DNA of 29,278 nt, from positions 1 through 29,278 of the forward strand of contig DBBT01000018.1 in the NCBI GenBank assembly GCA_002292345.1. Direction: 5' to 3'. The notes beneath the pieces are model-generated. The model searched no databases and was not told the origin of the DNA. It saw only the letters and a program-made list of their open reading frames with translations. Source of the stretch: Opitutia bacterium UBA977 (GTDB lineage: Bacteria; Verrucomicrobiota; Verrucomicrobiia; Opitutales; Coraliomargaritaceae). Positions 16,865 to 23,956 of the stretch are shown here, piece after piece; within the stretch, counting starts at the first letter, position 1; every line of letters starts with the position of its first letter. The translations under genes and the position numbers were made by a program.

Positions 16865-18410
16865 CAGGCTGAAGGGTTTGTCCGCCAGTATCTTGGCGAT
16901 CATTGCTCTCATCGCCAGCGCGGCTTCGGCGCAGGCGTCCTCAGGCAGGGTTCCCGCTAACAGTTCGAATGAGCTAGACCGTCCGAACGTTATACTCATG
17001 TTGATTGATGATTTAGGCTGGGCCGATTTGGGGCTGACGGGCAGCACCTTTTATGAGACCCCGAACGTGGATGCACTGGCCAAGGAGGGCGTGTTTTTTA
17101 GTAACGCGTATGCCGCCAATCCAGTCTGCTCACCGACGCGGGCCAGTATCTTGACTGGCAAATATCCGAGCCGATTCGGACTAACCAATCACAGCGGCTA
17201 TAGCGGCGCTCAGGGGCCGGGCCATCAACTCAAGCCACCTCAGATCGTGGGCAACATGCCGCCCGAAGACGTGACTTTGGCGGAGGCCTTGAAAGTTGCG
17301 GGTTATAAAACTGCGCATGTCGGAAAGTGGCACTTGCAGGCTCATCATGACACTAGCCGCACACACTATCCAGAGGCGCGCGGGTTTGATGTGAATATTG
17401 CTGGCGGTTGTAATGGTCAGCCAGCATCGTATTATTTCCCTTATACCCACGAGAAATATCCGCAAAATAATATTCAGGGTTTGGATGATGGACAAGTCGG
17501 CGACTACCTAACGGATGCATTAACTGATAAAGCGATTGCGTTTATTGAATCCAATCAAAGTCAGCCGTTCTTTTTGAACATGTGGTATTATACGGTGCAC
17601 ACACCGATCCAACCGCGCAAAGACAAGCTGGTTAAATACCGAAAGAAAGCCGCAGCGATGGGCTTGAATGCCACCATGCGCAAGGCCTTACCAGAACATC
17701 AGAGCTTTTCCCATGCGCATCAGGACAATGTCGCCTACGCCTGTATGGTTGAGAGTATGGACGAAAATGTCGGCCGCATTATCGATACACTGAAACGACT
17801 TGGACTTGAAAATGATACTATCATCATTTTCTGCTCAGACAACGGCGGACTTTCGACAGGCTCAGGGCCGATGTCACCGACTTCCAGTGGTCCGCTACGC
17901 GCGGGGAAGGCGTGGATTTACGAAGGCGGCATTCGCGTGCCGTTGATCGTCAAATTGCCGGGCAAGGTCAAAGCTGGGTTGACGCTGGCAGAGCCGGTGA
18001 TCACCACCGATTTGTATCCGACGATCCTTGAGTTGGCGGACTTGCCACTGCGGCCAGAACAACATGTGGACGGCGTGAGCCTCGAACCGTTGCTAACTGG
18101 AACTAGGGGGGATCTCGAACGCGAGGCGATCTATTTTCATTATCCGCACTACCATCACATCAACACCATGGGGCCTGCAGGTGCGGTGCGTATGGGCGAT
18201 TACAAGCTGGTCGAAGTGTTTGAGTCTGGAAAGGTCGAGCTGTATAACTTGCGTGAGGATCTCGGCGAACAGAACGATCTCGCCGCGTCCATGCCTGAGC
18301 TGACTACGAAATTGACAAAGATGCTGCACGACTGGCGTGAGCATTCAGGCGCGGTCATGATGACTGAGAATCCGGATTATAAAGTCGAGAATGATTGGCG
18401 GACTAGATGA
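16857..18410 (+). CDS. Secreted S1 sulfatase (formylglycine-dependent)
   Basis: A protein of 517 residues with a signal peptide (MNNRLKGLSASILAIIALIA, cleavage near ASA-QA). S1 landmarks are D51-D52 (LIDDLGW), C91-S-P-T-R for formylglycine, TGKYPSRFGL, HVGKWHL and FCSDNGGLS. The length is typical of a single-domain S1 sulfatase. It starts inside the last codons of the previous sulfatase, so the pair is probably made together and may remove sulfates at two positions of the same glycan. Its stop codon lies inside the 3' end of the convergent response regulator gene (8-base overlap). Sequence differences around the signature suggest that it belongs to a different S1 subfamily from its neighbour. 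Confidence 0.94.
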   Translation: MNNRLKGLSASILAIIALIASAASAQASSGRVPANSSNELDRPNVILMLIDDLGWADLGLTGSTFYETPNVDALAKEGVFFSNAYAANPVCSPTRASILTGKYPSRFGLTNHSGYSGAQGPGHQLKPPQIVGNMPPEDVTLAEALKVAGYKTAHVGKWHLQAHHDTSRTHYPEARGFDVNIAGGCNGQPASYYFPYTHEKYPQNNIQGLDDGQVGDYLTDALTDKAIAFIESNQSQPFFLNMWYYTVHTPIQPRKDKLVKYRKKAAAMGLNATMRKALPEHQSFSHAHQDNVAYACMVESMDENVGRIIDTLKRLGLENDTIIIFCSDNGGLSTGSGPMSPTSSGPLRAGKAWIYEGGIRVPLIVKLPGKVKAGLTLAEPVITTDLYPTILELADLPLRPEQHVDGVSLEPLLTGTRGDLEREAIYFHYPHYHHINTMGPAGAVRMGDYKLVEVFESGKVELYNLREDLGEQNDLAASMPELTTKLTKMLHDWREHSGAVMMTENPDYKVENDWRTR

Positions 18411-19047
18411 GCCCCTTGCGGATGGCGGTCGCGATGGCGGCAGCGTTGTTGGGTGCTTTGAGCTTTTCGTAGATGTTGCGGGTGTAGAGGTCGATCGTGT
18501 GGTAGCTGAGCTTAAGTTGGTCAGCGACTTCCTTTTTGGTGAGTCCGTCGGCCATCGCGCTGAGCACTTCGGCTTCGCGCTCGCTGAGTGGGTTTTCCTG
18601 TGACTCTCGAGGGGTGCAGGCTAGGGTGGTGAGCACAATGCGTGAGAGGCGAGGGTCGATGACCGCTGCGCCGTGGTGCACGTCCAAAATCGCCTGGTGG
18701 ATATCTTTAACACTGCCGCCCTTGATGATGTAGCCGGAGGCTCCGCGCTGTATGGCGGTCAGAACGTTCGGGTAGTCGTCATTCTGGGTCAGCATGATGA
18801 CTTCCGTGGAGGGCATGATCCGCTTGAGTTCGGGCAGGGCATCCAGTCCGGAGAGTCCCGGAAGGTTGATATCCAACAGGATCAGGTCGGGTGCGTCGGG
18901 CACCTCGGTGGTGGCATTTCGGAAGGCTTCGAAGGAGCCGTATCCGTCGAAATATTCGACACCTTCTAGCAGTGTGAGCGCCTGTTTGAGCGAGTTCAGG
19001 TAGTTCTGATTGTCTTCGATGATGAGGATGCGGATGGAGTCTGTCAT
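18403..19047 (-). CDS. NarL/LuxR-type response regulator
   Basis: A protein of 214 residues. The receiver domain has E11-D12, phosphoacceptor D59 (LILLDINLPG), T87 and K109. The LuxR-type helix-turn-helix spans about 154-210 (LSEREAEVLSAMADGLTKKEVAD, then SYHTIDLYTRNIYEKLKAP). Its ATG overlaps the stop region of the kinase gene by 4 bases, so the pair is translationally coupled. It is paralogous to the regulator at 8234-8905. Its target is probably close by: the kinase gene is divergent from the GH20 gene, and the spacer between them carries a TACGT motif. NarL-family proteins read pairs of ~7-base half-sites, which the TACGT arms could supply, but this is a hypothesis. Confidence 0.94.
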   Translation of the reverse strand: MTDSIRILIIEDNQNYLNSLKQALTLLEGVEYFDGYGSFEAFRNATTEVPDAPDLILLDINLPGLSGLDALPELKRIMPSTEVIMLTQNDDYPNVLTAIQRGASGYIIKGGSVKDIHQAILDVHHGAAVIDPRLSRIVLTTLACTPRESQENPLSEREAEVLSAMADGLTKKEVADQLKLSYHTIDLYTRNIYEKLKAPNNAAAIATAIRKGLI

Positions 19048-21566
19048 TTTTTATGCCGTCGTTGTTTGGGAATCGTGAGTCGGATGATGGTGCCTCCGTT
19101 TTTAGGGGCGTCAAAAGAGATGTGTGCGTTTAGTTTCTTGGCGCGTTTTGTGAGGTGGACGGGGAGAGTCGAGCGATCCTGAAATCCCTGTCCGTTGTCA
19201 GTGATTTCTAGGTGCAGCTGGTTGGCATCGGCGTGGGTGCAGATCTCGACGTGAGTGGCGTTCGCGTGTTTAACGATGTTGTGCAGTGCCTCTTTGAGGA
19301 AAAGCACGAGCTCCCACTTTTCTGTTGGGGTGAGGGCGTTGAACTGCTCGGGTGCACCGAAGTCAGAGCGGGTTTGCATGCCGGGCAGCATCTGGCGTTC
19401 CACGCGACGGAATTGGCCGATCAGGTTACTTTCGACGCCCTGCTTTTCGAGGAAGCGAGAGAGCAGTCGGATTTCGGTCGCGGTTTCCTGGGCGACGCGG
19501 GTGATGTCGTTGATCATTCCTTGTGCTTGCGCGGATTCGAGTCGATCGGTGTGGGTGAGCAGTTCGGAAGAGAGGGCGATGCTGGAGAGGTTGGCTCCGA
19601 CTTCGTCGTGTAGGCTTGCGCCGATTTTTTCACGGAGTTTCCGGAGGTTGCGTCGGTGGCGGTTGCGGATGAGCAAGGTAATGAGTAATGCCACGAGCAG
19701 CGATGCGATCAATACGGTTTGCAGCAAACGCAGCAGACGGCGCTGTTTTTCAGTGCGTTGTTGTTGGAGGAGGAGCAGTTCCTTTTGTTGCCGCTCAAGT
19801 TGCGCCCGACGATGCAACTTGAGTAGCCATTCTTTGTGGGGCATGATGCGGCCGCTCGAGGTTAGCCCGTCTGTTAAATGTTGAAGTTTATATTGCTCCT
19901 GGGCGGGCAGCAGGGGCTGGACTCCAGTCAATACGTTGGTTCCATTTTGCAGGAGTTCGATTTCCGAGAGTCCAAGAGCCTCTCGACCCGTGCGCGGATC
20001 CTGTTGCCCTTCGCTCATTTCGAGCCAGATGTAGCGGCCGGATGTTTGCTTGAGGTCGCGCATTAATGGAGCGGATCCAATCTGATGCGGCGTGTTGATC
20101 TTTAGGACGACTTGGGCGGCCTCTGGGTCCGCTTCGCTGCCGATGCGCAGAGTGATATTGCGCGGGAATCCGACTCCCATTGCGTAGATGTGGGAGAACT
20201 GAGGGGAGCGATCGACGGGATAGATCCGGATTTCATCCAAGGTGCAGACTCGGCCGAGGTCGAACAGTAGTTGAGAGGCTCCTTTTACTTCGTCTATGAA
20301 TTCGTGGTCTGGCGACGAAACTTCTTTGGGATCGATCGGCGGGAAATAGCTATAGCCGTCCACGGCATAGATCGGGTGGAACATCAGCGGGTAGTTTCTA
20401 TGGTCGGCAGATCCAGTCCGACTGTTGAGTGCCACATTTTTTAACCCGTCAAAGAGCAATACTTCATTGAGGGCGAAATTGTGCCCTTCATTGTTCTGTC
20501 GCCAACTCATTTCCGGCTGGAGGCGGGTGGCTTTGATTCGCACTTTTTTTGCCATGGTTCCCTTTGGGAGCGTAAAGACGATTGGGGCTGCGCCGGGGTT
20601 TTGGAAATCTGTTTTGGAGTGGTCGACAACTACCCGCCCCTTGTTGTATCCTGCCGCTGCCCAGTATGTTCCTTGCTGTAATGCCGCCCATGTCTTGCTT
20701 TCGTTATACCAGCCCTGAATGTCCTGTGTTTTATAGCTCTCCTGGAGTTGGGGTGTTTCAAAATCGCCATTGCTCAGCGCAAAAGGCGGATTCAGTTGGA
20801 TGTTATCCACGGCAGCGCTCTTTTTCGGGCTCTCATTCGCGATCCGTAGAAACAGCGTGGCACCTGCCGGGACAGCGCGTAGATCGAAGTGGGAACTGAC
20901 GGAGTTCGGCACCTGCTTGCCGGTGCTTGCGGCCCACTCCGCCCACGACGGATGGGTATGCGTGTGGCCCACCTGAGTCACGCCTGGCGCGTGATGAACA
21001 TCGCGGTCGTCTGCCATTTCAAACTCGTTCGCATAGTAGAGCGAAACAGAGATCGGCGCCGCACCCGGCCCATCGAAGCTCTGATTTAACTCAAGTGCGC
21101 AGACTAATTCGTCAGGATGCTTCGCAGGGTCGTAAGTGCCGATCGGCTGATAGAGCCAGCCGCCGGGCCCGATTGCAGCATGTTGAGTTCCCAGCGTTTC
21201 ATCCTGCCAGGCTTCAATGGTGAACCGGTGCGGGAAGCCGAGTGTTTCAAGTTCGCCCGCCTTATTTTTCAGAAGTGCCGGGATCAGCACGATGGTATCA
21301 ATTTTGCGTGTTTCAGGCAGGATGATGTCCAGCCAGGTCGTGTGGTCTGGATCCTGAACGATGGCCGATCCAAAGCCGACGGTCGGACAGAGCATGTTGG
21401 GCTGCAGTTTTGGCAGCTGTTCCAACTCGGCATCCACTGCGGCGATTTCCTTGTCCAGATCGGTGGACGGAGTGCAGCTGGCGAGCAGTGCGGCGCAGAT
21501 GCTCACAAGCATGGCGGGTATGAGCCGTATATTGAGGGATTTTTGCATATCTTGGTTTGCTGGCAT
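19044..21566 (-). CDS. Lipoprotein-anchored sensor histidine kinase with carbohydrate-binding-like ectodomain
   Basis: A protein of 840 residues. An alternative ATG at 21548 (residue 7) gives a standard lipoprotein signal; either way the lipobox is LLAS-C31. Residues ~35-590 are exported and include discoidin/galactose-binding-like beta-sandwich text, for example TTWLDIILPETRKIDTIVL and LLFDLGRVCTLDEIRIYPVD (F5/8-type). A coiled stretch (~590-612) is followed by a membrane helix at about 614-633. The cytoplasmic part has the HisKA_3 phosphoacceptor H653 (SLHDEVGANL), an N-box around E759-N763 and the G1 box D790-N-G. So the protein should sense a glycan outside and phosphorylate the regulator encoded directly downstream. 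A lipid anchor plus a membrane helix in one kinase is unusual. Confidence 0.88.
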   Translation of the reverse strand: MPANQDMQKSLNIRLIPAMLVSICAALLASCTPSTDLDKEIAAVDAELEQLPKLQPNMLCPTVGFGSAIVQDPDHTTWLDIILPETRKIDTIVLIPALLKNKAGELETLGFPHRFTIEAWQDETLGTQHAAIGPGGWLYQPIGTYDPAKHPDELVCALELNQSFDGPGAAPISVSLYYANEFEMADDRDVHHAPGVTQVGHTHTHPSWAEWAASTGKQVPNSVSSHFDLRAVPAGATLFLRIANESPKKSAAVDNIQLNPPFALSNGDFETPQLQESYKTQDIQGWYNESKTWAALQQGTYWAAAGYNKGRVVVDHSKTDFQNPGAAPIVFTLPKGTMAKKVRIKATRLQPEMSWRQNNEGHNFALNEVLLFDGLKNVALNSRTGSADHRNYPLMFHPIYAVDGYSYFPPIDPKEVSSPDHEFIDEVKGASQLLFDLGRVCTLDEIRIYPVDRSPQFSHIYAMGVGFPRNITLRIGSEADPEAAQVVLKINTPHQIGSAPLMRDLKQTSGRYIWLEMSEGQQDPRTGREALGLSEIELLQNGTNVLTGVQPLLPAQEQYKLQHLTDGLTSSGRIMPHKEWLLKLHRRAQLERQQKELLLLQQQRTEKQRRLLRLLQTVLIASLLVALLITLLIRNRHRRNLRKLREKIGASLHDEVGANLSSIALSSELLTHTDRLESAQAQGMINDITRVAQETATEIRLLSRFLEKQGVESNLIGQFRRVERQMLPGMQTRSDFGAPEQFNALTPTEKWELVLFLKEALHNIVKHANATHVEICTHADANQLHLEITDNGQGFQDRSTLPVHLTKRAKKLNAHISFDAPKNGGTIIRLTIPKQRRHKK

Positions 21567-21595
21567 CTATCCGGAAAGTCTTTGCGGAGCGCGCA

Positions 21596-21766
21596 CAATG
21601 TAATAGTCGCCACCTTATGCGGCATGAACGGATGCAGGCAACACTGCACTCACTACGTGTTTACGTATATTGTGTGATTCGTTTTTTGGGGGTAGACTTC
21701 AACGCTTATGAGTTAAGCATGTTCAGTTCGTGAGCATGAGATACAGATTTTGTAGTTGAGCAGATC
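21596..21766. repeat. Duplicated promoter segment, copy B
   Basis: This is the second copy of the segment at 10545-10725. It fills most of the 214-base gap between the divergent kinase and GH20 genes. It keeps CAATGTAA at 21596-21603, the near-identical core around 21639-21683, and TTTTGTAGTTGA at 21748-21759. The 8-bp CAATGTAA hairpin of copy A is not kept. By eye, about three quarters of the bases agree over the whole length, with the core almost unchanged. Confidence 0.7.
21654..21672 (+). promoter_or_regulatory. TACGT-type operator/promoter motif, site 2
   Basis: The sequence TACGTGTTTACGTATATTG is identical to site 1 and is flanked by the same CACTCAC on the left and TGTGATTCGTT on the right. 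It ends 108 bases before the GH20 start. It could also influence the divergent kinase gene, whose start is about 90 bases to the left. Confidence 0.62.
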
Positions 21767-21780
21767 AGGAAATATTCAAT

Positions 21781-23763
21781 ATGCATCGATTGATTCAAAC
21801 TTTGACTGTCATCGCCACCATTCTAGTGGCGCTGCCTTTCCATTCTCTGTCCGCACAGAACAGTATCATTCCTCGACCCGCAGAGATGAGTCAGCAGGAC
21901 GGTGAATTTGAGATCACCGCGCAGACCTGTATTCTGGTGGAGGCTGGCTTGGAGACGAAAGGTCGTCAGCTGGCCGATTTAATGGAGTCGGCGACCGGAC
22001 TTAAGCTTCAGCTGGTATCCGGCTCCGATTCAGCGGGCAAGGCCATCGCGCTAAAATTGGATCCAGAGCTCGCGCATCTGGGAGAAGAGGGATACGCCTT
22101 GACGGTGCGAAAGGGCGGAGTGGTCATTCGGGCCTCCCAGCCTGCCGGTATTTTCTACGGTATGCAGAGCCTGCGTCAGTTGCTGCCGCATGAGGGAGTC
22201 GGGCGAAGCGTTCGTTGCGTGAGCATTGAAGACGCGCCTCGTTTCTCCTGGCGAGGCTTTATGCTCGATGAAGCACGGTATTTCAAAGGGATGGACGTGG
22301 TGAAGTCCTTGCTGGATGAGATGGCACTGCTCAAGATGAATGTCTTTCACTGGCACTTGACGGATGACCAAGGCTGGCGGATTGAAATTAAAAAATACCC
22401 GAAGCTCACTGAGATCGGTTCCAAGCGGATGGATACGCAAGTGGGCGGATGGAATAGTGAAAAGTTCTCGGGTGTGCCGCATGAAGGGTTTTATACGCAG
22501 GAAGAGATCAAAGAGATCGTCGCCTACGCGGCTCAACTGCATATTCAAGTCGTGCCTGAAATCGAAATGCCTGGGCACGCGTCCGCCGCGATCGCTTCTT
22601 ACCCGGAGCTGGGAACTCAGTCCGAACCCATCGAAGTGCCGACCCGCTTCGGCAAGCATTACCCTTGCTACAATGCCGCCGACGAGAACGTTTACCGCAT
22701 CCTGAATGACATTCTCGATGAGGTGGTGACACTTTTTCCGAGCGAGGTGATTCATATTGGAGGCGATGAAGTTCGTTTCGAACATTGGAAGCAGAGCAAT
22801 GATATCGCGGAACTGATGCAGCGCGAAGGTTTGAAGACGCCTGCCGATGTGCAGATCTATTTCACGAATCGTATCTCGCGCGATATTGAAAAGAAGGGCC
22901 GCCGCATGATGGGCTGGAACGAAATTCTCGGCGATGACCTGCACGGCTTTCTGAAGGACGGGCAAACGCGCTCCGCGGCGACACTTTCGCCCAGCGCAAT
23001 TATACATTTCTGGAAGGGCAACCCTGCGCTGGCTGAGCGGGCAATTCGTGAGGGCCACGATGTGGTCAACTCCTGGCATGCCTACACCTATTTTGACTAC
23101 GGTTATAAAGGTATTTCCGTGCTAAAGGCCTATAGTTTTGATCCGGTATTCAAGGGCCTGTCCCCGGAGTATTATGATAAGGTGAAAGGCTTCGGTTGCC
23201 AGATGTGGGGCGAATGGATTCCGACGCGAGTGAGCATGGAAAACCTAGTTTACCCGCGCATTGCTGCGTGTGCTGAAGTCGGTTGGACGTCGCTCGATCG
23301 TAAGGATTATGTGGACTTTGTTCGACGTCTGGAAAATTTAACCAAGCGCTGGGACCGACTGGGCATTCACTATGATCGTAGTTCTTGGCCCTACATGAAC
23401 GAGGAGCAGGGAAAACTACCAATTGCAGGCACCTGGGAGCTCGGGGATATTCAGACCGAGGTGACCGATCTGCAATGGGATGTCAGTCAGCTGATCGATG
23501 GCGCTGGAACCTTCGATGTGGTCATGGCATACAACCGTGGCGCACACGGTATAAATATTAGTGAAGTCACGCTGTTGCAAAACGGTAAGACGGTCGATTC
23601 GGACGTTCACGAAGGGTTTGCCGGCAGTCAGAGTCGCCACATCATCTACCGTCTGAAGGTCGACACTTATCTTCCGGATGCCGTTTACACCCTGCGGGCA
23701 AAGGTGTCGGGAAGTGGTGGTAACCGATCTTGGGGCACCGTGCATTTGAGTCAGTCCCACTAG
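21781..23763 (+). CDS. Secreted beta-N-acetylhexosaminidase, GH20
   Basis: A protein of 660 residues with a signal peptide (MHRLIQTLTVIATILVALPF, cleavage near LSA-QN). An N-terminal GH20b-type domain (about 27-150; SIIPRPAEMSQQDGEFEI) precedes the GH20 barrel (FSWRGFMLDEARYF at 155-168, HWHLTDDQGWRIEIKKYP at 190-207, EIEMPGHASAA at 260-270). The catalytic pair D329-E330 lies in VIHIGGDEV; the enzyme works by substrate-assisted catalysis. The C-terminal ~120 residues form an extra beta-sandwich. A ribosome-binding site AGGA lies 10 bases before the ATG. The enzyme should release terminal GlcNAc or GalNAc outside the cytoplasm. It is divergent from the sensor kinase gene, and its promoter carries TACGT motif site 2, so control by that two-component system is plausible. 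Confidence 0.95.
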   Translation: MHRLIQTLTVIATILVALPFHSLSAQNSIIPRPAEMSQQDGEFEITAQTCILVEAGLETKGRQLADLMESATGLKLQLVSGSDSAGKAIALKLDPELAHLGEEGYALTVRKGGVVIRASQPAGIFYGMQSLRQLLPHEGVGRSVRCVSIEDAPRFSWRGFMLDEARYFKGMDVVKSLLDEMALLKMNVFHWHLTDDQGWRIEIKKYPKLTEIGSKRMDTQVGGWNSEKFSGVPHEGFYTQEEIKEIVAYAAQLHIQVVPEIEMPGHASAAIASYPELGTQSEPIEVPTRFGKHYPCYNAADENVYRILNDILDEVVTLFPSEVIHIGGDEVRFEHWKQSNDIAELMQREGLKTPADVQIYFTNRISRDIEKKGRRMMGWNEILGDDLHGFLKDGQTRSAATLSPSAIIHFWKGNPALAERAIREGHDVVNSWHAYTYFDYGYKGISVLKAYSFDPVFKGLSPEYYDKVKGFGCQMWGEWIPTRVSMENLVYPRIAACAEVGWTSLDRKDYVDFVRRLENLTKRWDRLGIHYDRSSWPYMNEEQGKLPIAGTWELGDIQTEVTDLQWDVSQLIDGAGTFDVVMAYNRGAHGINISEVTLLQNGKTVDSDVHEGFAGSQSRHIIYRLKVDTYLPDAVYTLRAKVSGSGGNRSWGTVHLSQSH

Positions 23764-23838
23764 CGAGATTTGGCACATTATCAAACTTAAATAAGAGTGG
23801 TATTATTAGTCGCGTTGTGGTGAGTTTAGCCTACGTAA

Positions 23839-23857
23839 TACGTGTTTACGTATATTG
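23839..23857 (+). promoter_or_regulatory. TACGT-type operator/promoter motif, site 3 (with an extra half-site)
   Basis: TACGTGTTTACGTATATTG occurs again, with an additional TACGTAA directly in front (23832-23838), giving three TACGT units in a row. The block TTTTGTAGT follows at 23870-23878. That is only 12 bases after the motif, against 75 in copies A and B, as if the middle had been deleted. The site ends 99 bases before the GH27 start. Confidence 0.6.
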
Positions 23858-23956
23858 TTTGAATCGGGGTTTTGTAGTATTTTATGGATTCGAATTTTGA
23901 ACACGAAGACGCCCTGTCCAACCGGTCGATGAAATTCATAGAATCATACAGCAGAT

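Noticed and set aside
22051..23079. Minus-strand open frame of 342 codons
   Set aside because: It lies wholly opposite the GH20 gene, whose motifs are unmistakable; the antisense text shows no family.
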